Shown here piece by piece: positions 9,156 to 18,148 of a stretch of DNA of 64,000 nt. The notes under the pieces were generated by a model, which had not been told where the DNA came from, ran no database searches, and worked only from the letters and a program-made list of their open reading frames with translations. Both the position numbers and the translations under genes were made by a program. Within the stretch, counting starts at the first letter, position 1, and the number at the start of each line of letters is the position of its first letter. Origin of the DNA: DRKI01 sp011051875 (GTDB lineage: Bacteria > Desulfobacterota > Desulfobulbia > Desulfobulbales > Desulfobulbaceae); contig JALXDL010000033.1 of assembly GCA_026990385.1 (NCBI GenBank), positions 12,349 to 76,348 on the forward strand. Direction: 5' to 3'.

Positions 9156-9353
9156 GCGCCGGAGGTCACCTGGTCAGCGGGGAAGAACGGTTCGGCCCTC
9201 ACCCCGGCCCTGCGAGCTCCTCATCCTGGCGCCTCCGGGGCGTGGTGGCCTTTCCGCGACACCGCCGGCAAGGGCGTCAGGGCAACAGGAGGCTCTTCAG
9301 CATTTCCTGTTCCGCTCGAAGGCGGTATTATACCCCCAGGATCGGCAATACAC

Positions 9354-9359
9354 TATAAT
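9354..9359 (+). promoter_or_regulatory. Candidate -10 element for the first PAS/LuxR gene
   Basis: A perfect TATAAT hexamer 50 nt upstream of the ATG at 9410. No recognisable -35 lies 16-18 nt further up, so the promoter may depend on an activator. Confidence 0.4.
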
Positions 9360-9409
9360 AATCTCTGCCACGGAGCCACCATCGCCATCGGCTCCGGAAA
9401 ACGACATCC

Positions 9410-11437
9410 ATGCCGAAAAAGCACCAATCCCCGCAGACTGCGTCAACTGCATCAACAAAACAACCCCGCCCTTGCCACGGAACAGCAACGGCCTGCGGAG
9501 AATTCTACAGAACGTTTCTTGACCGCTCATCGGACGCCGTCATGCTCCATGACACGGAAGGAAATTTTCTCGAGCTGAACGAGGAGTTCTCCCGGAGGCT
9601 CGGCTACAGACGGGACGAACTCCTGGCCATGATCCCCCTGGATATCAACATCCAGTCCGAAACCGCCAGTGTCTTCGAACAGCTGGAGATCCTCCGCGGG
9701 AAGGGACAGGTCTCCTGCGAGACCTTTCACGTCCATCGGGACGGCAGCCTGATCCAGACCCGCATGACACGAAAGATCATTACCCTGCACGGACGGCAGG
9801 TCGTTCTGAGTGTTGCCCGGGACTCTCCTCCCGTCGGAACAGGGTCATCCCCGGACGACCATTGTCCCGTTCTCTCCACCACCGATGACCTGATAGCCTT
9901 TTTCGACAGCGACCTCGTATACCGCAAGGTGAACCAGGCCTACTGCAGGGCCTACAACATGAGCGCCGACCGGATCATCGGCAGTCCCGCCAGGCTGCTG
10001 CACGGCAATGAGACCTTTGATCGTCTGCTGAAACCCTGCCTGGAGAGCTCCCTGGCAGGCAGAACCGTGCGCCACCAGAAGTGGATCGACTATCCGTCCC
10101 TGGGCAGGAGACTGATGGACATCACCTATTATCCCTTCTGCGAGCATGGGGCCGACACCATCTCGGGCGTGGTGCTCTTCGCCCATGACATAACCACACT
10201 CCACGCATCGGGGGACTTCATGATTTCCCGGGAACAACGACGGCTCGAATCCATGCTGAACAGCATGCCCATCGGGGTCTACATCATCGACCGGCACTTC
10301 AACCTCCGGTACGTCAACCCCATCATCCAGGACCAGTTCGGCCCTCTCCACTCCGGAAAGAAAAAATGCCACCACTACCTGGTCGACAGGTCATCCCCCT
10401 GTCCATGGTGCAGGGCCGACAGGATCTTTACCGGCAGCCATGCCTGCCGGTGGAGCTGGCAACGGAAAGGCCCCGACCGGGCCTCCCCCGTCACCTACGA
10501 TGTCTATGCGGCACCGATAGCGGATGACAACGACACGCCAGCCATGATCACCTTTCTCTACAACGTCACCGACAAACAGCTCGCCCTTGACAGGCTGCAG
10601 CTTCTCAATGACCAGCTGACCACCCTGGTCAACACCCTTCCGGACGGCATATTCTTCAAGGACGGTTCCGGACGCTGGCTCCTGGCTAACAGGGCTGGTC
10701 TTCAGCTTTTCGGACTTGAGGATATCGATTACCACGGCAATACAGACCGGGAGCTTGCCCGGCTCAGTCCCCTGCACCGGGACGCCCTTCTGGCCAGCGA
10801 GCAGAGTGATGAACTGGCATGGAAAAGCCGGGAGATCTCCCGCTTCGACACAGTGATCCCCCTCGCCAATGGCACCGCCAGGACCTATGAGATCGTCAAG
10901 GCACCGCTCTTTCATCGGGATGGTTCTCGCAAGGCGCTCATCGTCCTGAGCCGGGACATCACCAAATGGGTGGAAACCGAGAAGGCCCTGCGCACAGAGA
11001 TGGAAAAACGCAAGGAGGCCAATATCTCCATGCGGGTCCTCCTGGACCAGTACCGGGAGGCCAGGCAGGAAGTGGAGCAGCAGATAACCGCTCAACTCAA
11101 GAAACTGGTCTTTCCCTATCTCGACTTTCTCGACCAGGCCGTACGGCAGGAAGAGGCACGGGAATGCCTCAAGATCATCAACTCCCACCTGGCATCCATC
11201 ACCGACCCGTTTGCCAAAAAACTCAGCGATCCCCTCCTCGGCCTCACTCCCAGGGAGATCCTGGTGGCCGACCTGGTCCGGCAGGGGAAATCCTCAGAGA
11301 CCATCGCCCAGACCCTCAACCTCTCCAAGCGCACCATCGACGCCTACCGAATCAGCCTCAGGAAAAAGCTCAGTCTCACCAACAAAAAAGTCAATCTCCG
11401 TGAGTATCTACGCTCTGTATACTCCCTGAACGACTAA
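9410..11437 (+). CDS. Multi-PAS sensor/regulator with LuxR-type DNA-binding domain
   Basis: 675 aa with no membrane segment. Four PAS-type domains lie at about residues 32-140, 155-268, 280-390 and 400-520, then a helical dimerisation region (535-600), then a LuxR/GerE helix-turn-helix (610-668, LTPREILVADLVRQGKSSET). There is no receiver domain, so the signal is probably sensed directly in the PAS domains and transmitted to DNA binding. The third PAS carries C320, C331, C334 (C-x10-C-P-W-C) and C346, a candidate metal or redox site. Its closest visible relative is the next gene, with the same architecture. The start codon has only a weak ribosome-binding site. Targets and ligand are unknown. 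Confidence 0.88.
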   Translation: MPKKHQSPQTASTASTKQPRPCHGTATACGEFYRTFLDRSSDAVMLHDTEGNFLELNEEFSRRLGYRRDELLAMIPLDINIQSETASVFEQLEILRGKGQVSCETFHVHRDGSLIQTRMTRKIITLHGRQVVLSVARDSPPVGTGSSPDDHCPVLSTTDDLIAFFDSDLVYRKVNQAYCRAYNMSADRIIGSPARLLHGNETFDRLLKPCLESSLAGRTVRHQKWIDYPSLGRRLMDITYYPFCEHGADTISGVVLFAHDITTLHASGDFMISREQRRLESMLNSMPIGVYIIDRHFNLRYVNPIIQDQFGPLHSGKKKCHHYLVDRSSPCPWCRADRIFTGSHACRWSWQRKGPDRASPVTYDVYAAPIADDNDTPAMITFLYNVTDKQLALDRLQLLNDQLTTLVNTLPDGIFFKDGSGRWLLANRAGLQLFGLEDIDYHGNTDRELARLSPLHRDALLASEQSDELAWKSREISRFDTVIPLANGTARTYEIVKAPLFHRDGSRKALIVLSRDITKWVETEKALRTEMEKRKEANISMRVLLDQYREARQEVEQQITAQLKKLVFPYLDFLDQAVRQEEARECLKIINSHLASITDPFAKKLSDPLLGLTPREILVADLVRQGKSSETIAQTLNLSKRTIDAYRISLRKKLSLTNKKVNLREYLRSVYSLND

Positions 11438-11841
11438 TCTCTTTCTTGCCGTTCTATCAAGGAGTTATCTGTGTTATCCACAAAAATACTGTATTTTATA
11501 CAGTATTTTTGTGGACTTTCTAAGCATTGATATTTATTTTTTCTTACGATTAGATTCAATAATTTCCAAAACAGATTGCGGCGCAAGGGATTTGGATTCC
11601 CGCCCCACCTGTCTTCCAACCGGCGATCGAACCTCGGCAGAGCCGAGCAGTTGCCGCGTCCGGATGTAACAGCCCGGCTGCAACGCGGACAAACCTGTCA
11701 GGCTGGACCAGACAATCGGGGCAGGTTTCACCAGGGCTTGAAACATGCCGCCTGTGCCTGTCACCGGGCCGGGGGCACCCTGATGCACTGGACACTGATA
11801 CACCATACCCGGAGCCAATACTCCGAGGAAGCGGTAACCGC
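11438..11841. other. AT-rich intergenic gap between the two PAS/LuxR genes
   Basis: 404 bases with no supportable gene. The first ~130 bases are strikingly AT-rich compared with the surroundings and contain the long palindrome described separately. A possible promoter for the second gene is TTGATA (11527-11532), a 17-nt spacer and TTAGAT (11550-11555), which would leave a leader of about 280 nt. The last 260 bases return to the GC content of the region. Confidence 0.5.
11477..11515. repeat. 17-bp perfect AT-rich palindrome with 5-nt loop
   Basis: Left arm TCCACAAAAATACTGTA (11477-11493), loop TTTTA, right arm TACAGTATTTTTGTGGA (11499-11515). It lies 40 nt after the stop of the upstream regulator. 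It may act as a transcription terminator in either direction or as a binding site for a dimeric regulator. Confidence 0.8.
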
Positions 11842-13854
11842 ATGGAACACGTTCCCGAATTCTCCCACGGGTCATTGCTCTCTGACCGGGATAAGCATGC
11901 CCGGATGGATTCCGATCTTTCCATGTACAGGAGCATCGTCCTGAACATTCCTGATCCGCTCCTCCTTGTCGACCCTGCCTGCCGGGTCTTGGTGGCCAAC
12001 AATGCCTACCTGCACGCCTGCCGAAGGAACAAGAGCGAGGTCATCGATCGCAACCTGGAGGAGACGGCTGAGCCCGATCTCTGGGCCGGCATCAGGGAGC
12101 CACTGAGAAAAGCCCTTGCCGGTCGGCCAGCGGAGGTGCGGATCCGGGCCCGTTTCAGGGCATCTTCCCCGGTGCGCCTGTTCAAAGTCAGCCTCGTACC
12201 CCGGCCCGGTGATGACGGAACCGTGCGCGGCACCATCGTTATTTTTCATGACATCGGCAACCTGAACCGGACAGAAGAAAAACTCCTTGACCAGGAACAG
12301 CTCCTGGCTGTCCTGCATTCCATTCCGGATGGGATCTATGTAGCCAACAGAAACTACGAGATAGAATATGCCAACCCGGTGCTCATCCGGGAATTCGGGC
12401 CGGTGAACGGCCGCAAATGCTACCAGTACATGCAGCGACGTTCCTCTCCCTGTCCAGGCTGCCAAAATGATGCGATCTTCTCTGGAAAAACCATCTGCCG
12501 ACGGGTTTACTGCGCCACCTGCGACAAGGAATTCGAGATCTGCAGCGCACCGTTGCAGATCAGCGGTGATCACCAGACCAAGATGGTTTTCCTCCGTGAT
12601 ATTACGGAACGGGTCCGCATGGAGGAGGATCTTCGCAAGACCAATGACCTGCTCAAATCCATCATCAACAACACATCCGCCCTCATCTCTGTCAAGGATC
12701 TGTCCGGCAGATACCTGCTGGTCAACAGACAGTTCAACACCCTCTTTTCTCTCTCACGCAGAGAAGTGATCGGCAGTACGGACTTTGAAATTTTTCCTGT
12801 GGAGAACGCCCGCAGGTTCCGGGAAAATGATCAGCGGGTGCTTTCTGAAAAACGGATCATCCGGTTCGAGGAGGAGGTTCCCCGGGATGGCCGGCTGCAC
12901 ACTTATCTCTCAATCAAATTCCCCCTGAACGGGAGTGACGGGTCACCCTATGCGGTAGGCACCATCTCCACCGACATTACCCGGCGGGTCCATGCCGAGC
13001 AGGACCTGGAGGAAAAAAACGAACAGTTCTATGTTCTGATCAACACCTCACCGGACATCATCTGCTTCAAGGACTACCGGGGCCGGTGGCTGCTGGCCAA
13101 CCAGGCCATCCTGGAGCTCTTCGAGATCAGCGCAATTGACTACCGGGGCAGGACCGATGACGAACTGGGAGAATACAGTCCGTTCTACCGCCAGGCCCTG
13201 GAGCACTGCAGGAAAACCGACGAAATCTGCTGGCAGAACAAGAAGGTGACCCGGCGCGACGAAATCATCCTCCGTCCCGACGGAACGACCAAGGTCTACG
13301 ATGTGCTGAAGATCCCCCTTTTTCATGCTGACGGGCGCAGGAAGGGACTTGTAATCCTTGGCCGTGACGTCAGCGAGCGGGTCAAGGCGGAGGAAGAGCT
13401 GCGGGCGGAAAAAGAGAGAAGCGACAAGACGAACATTACCCTCAAGGTGCTCCTGGAACAGTATCAGTACATCGGCAGGGAGGCGGAAAAGCAGATGTCT
13501 GACCAACTCAAGACACTGATCTTTCCATACCTGGACCACCTGATCGCCATCATCGAGGATGAACGGGCCCGGGAACTGCTCAACATCATCTCCGCCAATA
13601 TCCAGTCCCTGGCCGCGTCCTGCACGGAAAAACGCAGCATAAAGGACAAACGACTTCAACAGCTCACCCCGAGGGAGACATTGATCGTCAACCTGATCCA
13701 GCAGGGGAAATCATCACGGGATATCGCCCGGATCCTCAATCTCTCCAAACGGACCGTTGACGTCTATCGCCAGAATATCAGGAAAAAACTCGATCTCACA
13801 AACAACAGGATAAAACTGGCCGACTATCTCCGCCTCCTCGGCCCGGGCAACTAG
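11842..13854 (+). CDS. Multi-PAS sensor/regulator with LuxR-type DNA-binding domain (paralogue)
   Basis: 670 aa with PAS domains at about residues 28-145, 152-260, 265-385 and 392-515, a helical segment (525-600) and a LuxR-type helix-turn-helix (605-665). The second PAS has C193, C204, C207 in the motif GRKCYQYMQRRSSPCPGC plus C219, C224, C227 and C234. This is the same C-x10-C-P-x-C pattern as in the upstream paralogue, so the pair probably arose by duplication and divergence. The ATG at 11842 has GAGGAAG about 10 nt upstream. The stop codon touches a following ATG in frame with the degraded kinase, which implies that they once formed an operon. Confidence 0.88.
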   Translation: MEHVPEFSHGSLLSDRDKHARMDSDLSMYRSIVLNIPDPLLLVDPACRVLVANNAYLHACRRNKSEVIDRNLEETAEPDLWAGIREPLRKALAGRPAEVRIRARFRASSPVRLFKVSLVPRPGDDGTVRGTIVIFHDIGNLNRTEEKLLDQEQLLAVLHSIPDGIYVANRNYEIEYANPVLIREFGPVNGRKCYQYMQRRSSPCPGCQNDAIFSGKTICRRVYCATCDKEFEICSAPLQISGDHQTKMVFLRDITERVRMEEDLRKTNDLLKSIINNTSALISVKDLSGRYLLVNRQFNTLFSLSRREVIGSTDFEIFPVENARRFRENDQRVLSEKRIIRFEEEVPRDGRLHTYLSIKFPLNGSDGSPYAVGTISTDITRRVHAEQDLEEKNEQFYVLINTSPDIICFKDYRGRWLLANQAILELFEISAIDYRGRTDDELGEYSPFYRQALEHCRKTDEICWQNKKVTRRDEIILRPDGTTKVYDVLKIPLFHADGRRKGLVILGRDVSERVKAEEELRAEKERSDKTNITLKVLLEQYQYIGREAEKQMSDQLKTLIFPYLDHLIAIIEDERARELLNIISANIQSLAASCTEKRSIKDKRLQQLTPRETLIVNLIQQGKSSRDIARILNLSKRTVDVYRQNIRKKLDLTNNRIKLADYLRLLGPGN

Positions 13855-13992
13855 ATGACATCACTCTTCGGCAATCATTTCAGGCAGCTCTTTTTCGAAT
13901 CATTTCTCGGCTTGGTCCTGTTGCCGCTGCGGATCGGCTTCAGGGGCCGGGGTCTGCGGATTTTCCGCCGGCCACCGACACCGGGCGGCGCC

Positions 13993-14739
13993 ATGAAAAA
14001 CAGAGAGCGGAGAAACCATCGCCTCTACCTCGGATCCATCCTGAAATTCTCGACCAATACCGCCATTGTCGCCACTGACCAGAACCTTTGCATCTGGCTG
14101 TTCAACGGCGAGGCCGAGCGCCTGCTCGGCCTGCCAAGGCAGGATGCCATGGGGGAATCGCCTTTTGCCATTCATGACAGATTCGTTTCCCGCAGTGGCC
14201 GGGACTTCCGGCAGATCTTGACCAAGCTGTGCAAGAGTGGCCGCTTCCGCTTCGAAATGTGGCGACGGGGTCATTTCCTCGACGTGCAGATATCCTCGCT
14301 GCAGGACAGAGACCAGGCCTTTGCAGGCCTCCTGTTCATGGGCCGCCATATCACCAGCCTGAAACTGGCCGTGGAAGAGAAAAAGAAAACCCTGCTCCAG
14401 ATGCAGCCTGCCGAAAAGATGGAGGCCATCGGTCTGCTGGCCGGTGGTGTCGCCCACGACCTGAACAACATCCTCTTCGGTATTATTAACTATCCCGAGC
14501 TTCTGCTGGCCCGGCTCCCACGGAACAAGGAATACCGGCAGCCGCTGAAATCGATCCTGACCGCCGGACAGCGTGCGGCAACGGTGGTCGGCGACCTGCT
14601 GACCATGTCAAGAAGCGCGGCCAGACATGGCAAACTGTCTTGCTCAACGACTTGGTGTGGGACTCTCTTCACTCCCTCGAAAGAGGTATTCCGATTGGCT
14701 GAACAGCTCCGGGCCATGACAGGCAAGTTTAAGGTCTGA
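13993..14739 (+). pseudogene. Degraded PAS histidine kinase (frameshift plus loss of ATPase domain)
   Basis: From MKNRERRNHR at 13993 the reading frame encodes a PAS domain and a dimerisation/phosphoacceptor motif LLAGGVAHDLNNIL (intact His), but the frame then changes sense at about 14632-14634. One frame over, the sequence continues as family-like TVLLNDLVWDSLHSLERG and stops at 14702. A single lost base in the AAA run explains this. No HATPase domain follows in any frame before the next gene at 14775, so the gene is both shifted and truncated. An in-frame ATG at 13855 touches the previous stop codon, but the segment between it and 13993 does not look conserved. Confidence 0.8.
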
Positions 14740-14750
14740 TCCCACCTGTA

Positions 14751-14774
14751 ATACTCAGAGACATACTCAGAGAC
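14751..14774 (+). repeat. Tandem 12-bp direct duplication directly before a start codon
   Basis: ATACTCAGAGAC occurs twice in a row, and the second copy abuts the ATG at 14775. The duplication fills the place where a ribosome-binding site would be, and no strong site is present. Confidence 0.85.
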
Positions 14775-17741
14775 ATGGGCAAACAGGTACAAAGACACTA
14801 TTCCCCGCCGCAGCTGTGGGACCAGGACGAACGATTTCGCATCATCGCCGACTTTTCCTTTGACTGGGAGGCTTGGATCCTTCCCGACGGAACCTGCGCA
14901 TACATCTCCCCGGCGTGCGAAAGAATCACCGGCTACTCCAGCAATGAGTTGCTCGCCAGACCGGAACTGCTCATGGAAATCGTCCATCCCGAGGACAGGA
15001 AGCTACTCATTGAGCATCATTGCAAACATCTTGATCGCCTTGAGCAGACCGCGGAACTGGAGTTCCGCATCATTGACAGGGACGGTGGGATACGATGGAT
15101 CTGGCACCAGTGCCAGTCTGTTTTCACTCCGGACGGACGCTGGCTGGGGCGGCGGGCGACGAACCGGGATGTCACCCGGCTCAAGGAGACGGAAAGGGAG
15201 CTGTGGCGGGAAAAACGCCTCTTTGATGCCGGCCCCACTGTGGTCTTCAAGTGGCGGGCGGCAAAGGGATGGCCGGTGGAATACGTGTCAGCCAACGTGG
15301 AAAAGGTCTTTGGCTACCCGGCCGATGATCTTCTCCGGGGCCGGCCAGCTTACCCGGACATCATTCACCCCGACGATCTGGCGAGGGTCAGGGAGGAGGT
15401 TACAGCCCACGGTAGAGCAGACGACGACACCTTTATCCAGGAGTACAGGATAATCGACGCTTGGGGCAGGACGCGCTGGGTCTACGACACCACCACTGTC
15501 CTGCGCGATGACCACCACCGGATCACCCACTACCACGGCTACCTCGTTGATATCAGCCTTCAGAAACAGTCCGAGGAATCCCTGCGCCTTACAGAGAGAC
15601 AGCTGGAGAAAGCCCAGGAGATCGCCAAGGTGGGATACTGGCAGTGGGACAGACACTCCAACCGTTTCAACATCTCCGAGGCCGTCTACACCATCCTCGG
15701 CCTGGAACCGGACTCTTTTCGCCCCAGCCGTTCAAGTATTCTGCACTTGGTGCATCCGGAGGACCGGCGCCCGGTGGCCGCCTTCTTCGCCCGCATGGAA
15801 AGAAGCAGGGCCCCGGATTCCATCGAATTCCGGATCCGACACGTTGAAAGCGGCCGCTTCATCACCATGCGGGTCGAATACGAAGAGAGTGTTGACGAAG
15901 CAGGAAGACCGGTGGGAAAACATGGCAGCTTCCAGGATATCAGTGCCATCAGAAAGACGGAATCGCAGCTGAAGCTCTTTGACAAGATCTTCACTCACAC
16001 CATCGAGGGCATCGTGGTCACCGATGCCAACGGCAAAATCCGGGAATTGAACCCGGCTGCACAGCGAATGACCGGATACGACCCGGAGGATGTCATCGGC
16101 AGGGATACCACGGTCTTCAAGTCGGACCGGCATCCTGACGGGTACTACCTGGAGATGTGGCGGGCTGTGCAGGAAAGGGGATTCTGGCAGGGGGATATCT
16201 GGAGCCGGCGAAAAAACGGCGAGATCTACCCCATCCAGATGCATGTCACCTCCCTCAATGACCAGGACGGCCGGATAAGCAGCGTGATCTTTGTCTTCCA
16301 CGACATGACCGAGATCAAGACCCAGGAAAAAGAGCTCCAGTTCCAGACCTACCACGATGCCCTCACCGGTCTGCCCAACCGGACCCTGCTCCTGGACCGG
16401 CTCAAGGTCGCCCTGCGGCACGCCAGGCAGACAAACAGGAAACTTGGCGTGATCATGGTGGACCTGGACGATTTCAAGCAGATCAACGATGCCCTGGGAT
16501 ACACGGTGGGCGACCTGCTTCTCCAGCAGGCAGCCTTGCGGATCAGGCAGTGTGTACGCGAAAACGACACCGTAGCCCGCCAGGGCAGTGACGACTTTCT
16601 CGTCCTGCTTGAGAACATCACCGATGTCCAGGCAGCAATAGACATGGCCGGCCGCATCGGGGAGAGTTTTCAGGAACCATTTACCATAGAAAACCGGCAG
16701 CTCTTCATCACAGTCAGCGCGGGCATTGCCGTGGCGCCCGATGACGGCGAGGACGAGGAGACCCTCCTCTCCAATGCCGATCTGGCCATGTACCGGGCCA
16801 AGGACGAGGGCAAGAACACCCACCACCTGTTCACCACCGAGCTCAACGAACGGATGGCCCGGCGTTTCTCCCTCAGCACCCGCCTGCGGCAGGCACTGGC
16901 AAACGATGAATTCCGGGTCTATTACCAGCCCAAGGTCGACCTGATCCGGCGGCGGATCACCGGGGTGGAGGCCTTGGTCCGCTGGGAGCCGGAACCGGGG
17001 GAGATGATCTCGCCGGCCGAGTTCATTCCCCTGGCAGAGACCACGGGTCTCATTATCCCCTTGGCAGAACAGGTCCTGCTTATCGCCTGCAACCAGGCCG
17101 CACGCTGGTTGAAGCAGGGTTTCTCACTCTCTGTCTCGGTCAACCTGTCGCCCAGGCAGTTCTCCCAGGAAAACTTTCTCCCTTCGGTGCGGGCAGCCCT
17201 GCTTGAAAGCGGCCTGCCGCCGGAGGCACTGGAGATGGAGATCACCGAGACCCTGATGATGGAACGGGAAGACCTGGCCATCGGCCTGCTGTGGGAATTG
17301 AAAAAGATGGGGATCAGGATCTCGGTGGACGATTTCGGTACCGGCTACTCATCACTATCCTACCTCAAGCAGCTGCCCATCGATATCCTCAAAATAGATC
17401 GCTCCTTTGTCCGCAACCTGCCCGACGACCAGGACGATGCCGTACTCGCAGCGACCATCATCAACATGGCGGGCAGCCTCGGGCTGGGCGTGATCGCCGA
17501 AGGCGTGGAAACCCTGGAGCAGGCCCACTTCATGTGCGAGCATGGCTGCCACCTCATCCAGGGTTACCTGGTCAGCCCGCCGGTGCCAGCGGACAGGATG
17601 ACCGAACTGTTCCGGGAGTCACCTGAAAATCTGCTCAAGGGATTCCGCTGCCGGAAAACGGAGGACTGTGAGGTAAAGGCAAAACGCCACGGGGGAAGGT
17701 GCCTACTACGGCCCTTCCCATCCAATGGAATCATTTCATGA
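14775..17741 (+). CDS. Four-PAS GGDEF-EAL protein with degenerate GGDEF motif
   Basis: 988 aa, cytoplasmic, with PAS/PAC modules at about residues 20-140, 145-265, 275-395 and 400-515, a diguanylate-cyclase-type domain (520-680) and an EAL phosphodiesterase domain (695-945). The active-site motif of the first enzyme domain reads GSDDF (604-608) in place of GGDEF, so cyclase activity is doubtful. The EAL domain keeps EAL (732-734), the EITET stretch, DDFGTGYSSLSYL and the later conserved KIDRSF. The likely net activity is c-di-GMP hydrolysis controlled by PAS inputs, with the first domain possibly binding GTP as a regulator (family precedent). No Cys-PAS motif is seen here. The next gene starts 9 nt downstream. 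Confidence 0.9.
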   Translation: MGKQVQRHYSPPQLWDQDERFRIIADFSFDWEAWILPDGTCAYISPACERITGYSSNELLARPELLMEIVHPEDRKLLIEHHCKHLDRLEQTAELEFRIIDRDGGIRWIWHQCQSVFTPDGRWLGRRATNRDVTRLKETERELWREKRLFDAGPTVVFKWRAAKGWPVEYVSANVEKVFGYPADDLLRGRPAYPDIIHPDDLARVREEVTAHGRADDDTFIQEYRIIDAWGRTRWVYDTTTVLRDDHHRITHYHGYLVDISLQKQSEESLRLTERQLEKAQEIAKVGYWQWDRHSNRFNISEAVYTILGLEPDSFRPSRSSILHLVHPEDRRPVAAFFARMERSRAPDSIEFRIRHVESGRFITMRVEYEESVDEAGRPVGKHGSFQDISAIRKTESQLKLFDKIFTHTIEGIVVTDANGKIRELNPAAQRMTGYDPEDVIGRDTTVFKSDRHPDGYYLEMWRAVQERGFWQGDIWSRRKNGEIYPIQMHVTSLNDQDGRISSVIFVFHDMTEIKTQEKELQFQTYHDALTGLPNRTLLLDRLKVALRHARQTNRKLGVIMVDLDDFKQINDALGYTVGDLLLQQAALRIRQCVRENDTVARQGSDDFLVLLENITDVQAAIDMAGRIGESFQEPFTIENRQLFITVSAGIAVAPDDGEDEETLLSNADLAMYRAKDEGKNTHHLFTTELNERMARRFSLSTRLRQALANDEFRVYYQPKVDLIRRRITGVEALVRWEPEPGEMISPAEFIPLAETTGLIIPLAEQVLLIACNQAARWLKQGFSLSVSVNLSPRQFSQENFLPSVRAALLESGLPPEALEMEITETLMMEREDLAIGLLWELKKMGIRISVDDFGTGYSSLSYLKQLPIDILKIDRSFVRNLPDDQDDAVLAATIINMAGSLGLGVIAEGVETLEQAHFMCEHGCHLIQGYLVSPPVPADRMTELFRESPENLLKGFRCRKTEDCEVKAKRHGGRCLLRPFPSNGIIS

Positions 17742-17750
17742 GGAACCGAT

Positions 17751-18119
17751 ATGCCTGTTCAGACAACGCCACAGCAGAGCGCAGAGGAACACGAGCGGCT
17801 TGCGGCCCTGTTCCGGGAAGACCGGCTCGCCTTTGAAAGAGAACGGCGGCGGCTCATCAAGGATACCATTGCCAGGTATGATGATAAAGACCTGCGGGAT
17901 AGCCTGGAGCGGCAGCAACAACTCCTTGACCGGGCGCTCCGCGGCAGCGGCTCGCCGGAAAACCGGCTGTCCCTCATCAGCGCCCTGTTCTGGGACCAGG
18001 TGATCAACAGGTTCCTGCCCGCCCTGGATGGCACATCCAGGCGCATCAAGGCTCAGGCGCCGACAGAGCTTTCCGGGCCAAAACCGCGGCTCACCCTGGT
18101 GGACAAGCCGGGGAAGTGA
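17751..18119 (+). CDS. Small hypothetical protein, DUF3135-like
   Basis: 122 aa, highly charged and helical, without membrane segments. The N-terminal pattern (RLAALFREDRLAFERERRRL) resembles the DUF3135 family, for which no function is established. The GAGGAA ribosome-binding site 6 nt before the ATG overlaps the end of the GGDEF-EAL gene, so the two are co-translated. It converges on nadC with 29 bases between the stops. Confidence 0.7.
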   Translation: MPVQTTPQQSAEEHERLAALFREDRLAFERERRRLIKDTIARYDDKDLRDSLERQQQLLDRALRGSGSPENRLSLISALFWDQVINRFLPALDGTSRRIKAQAPTELSGPKPRLTLVDKPGK

Positions 18120-18148
18120 GCTGCCGGCGGATCCGGGAGAAAAGCCTG

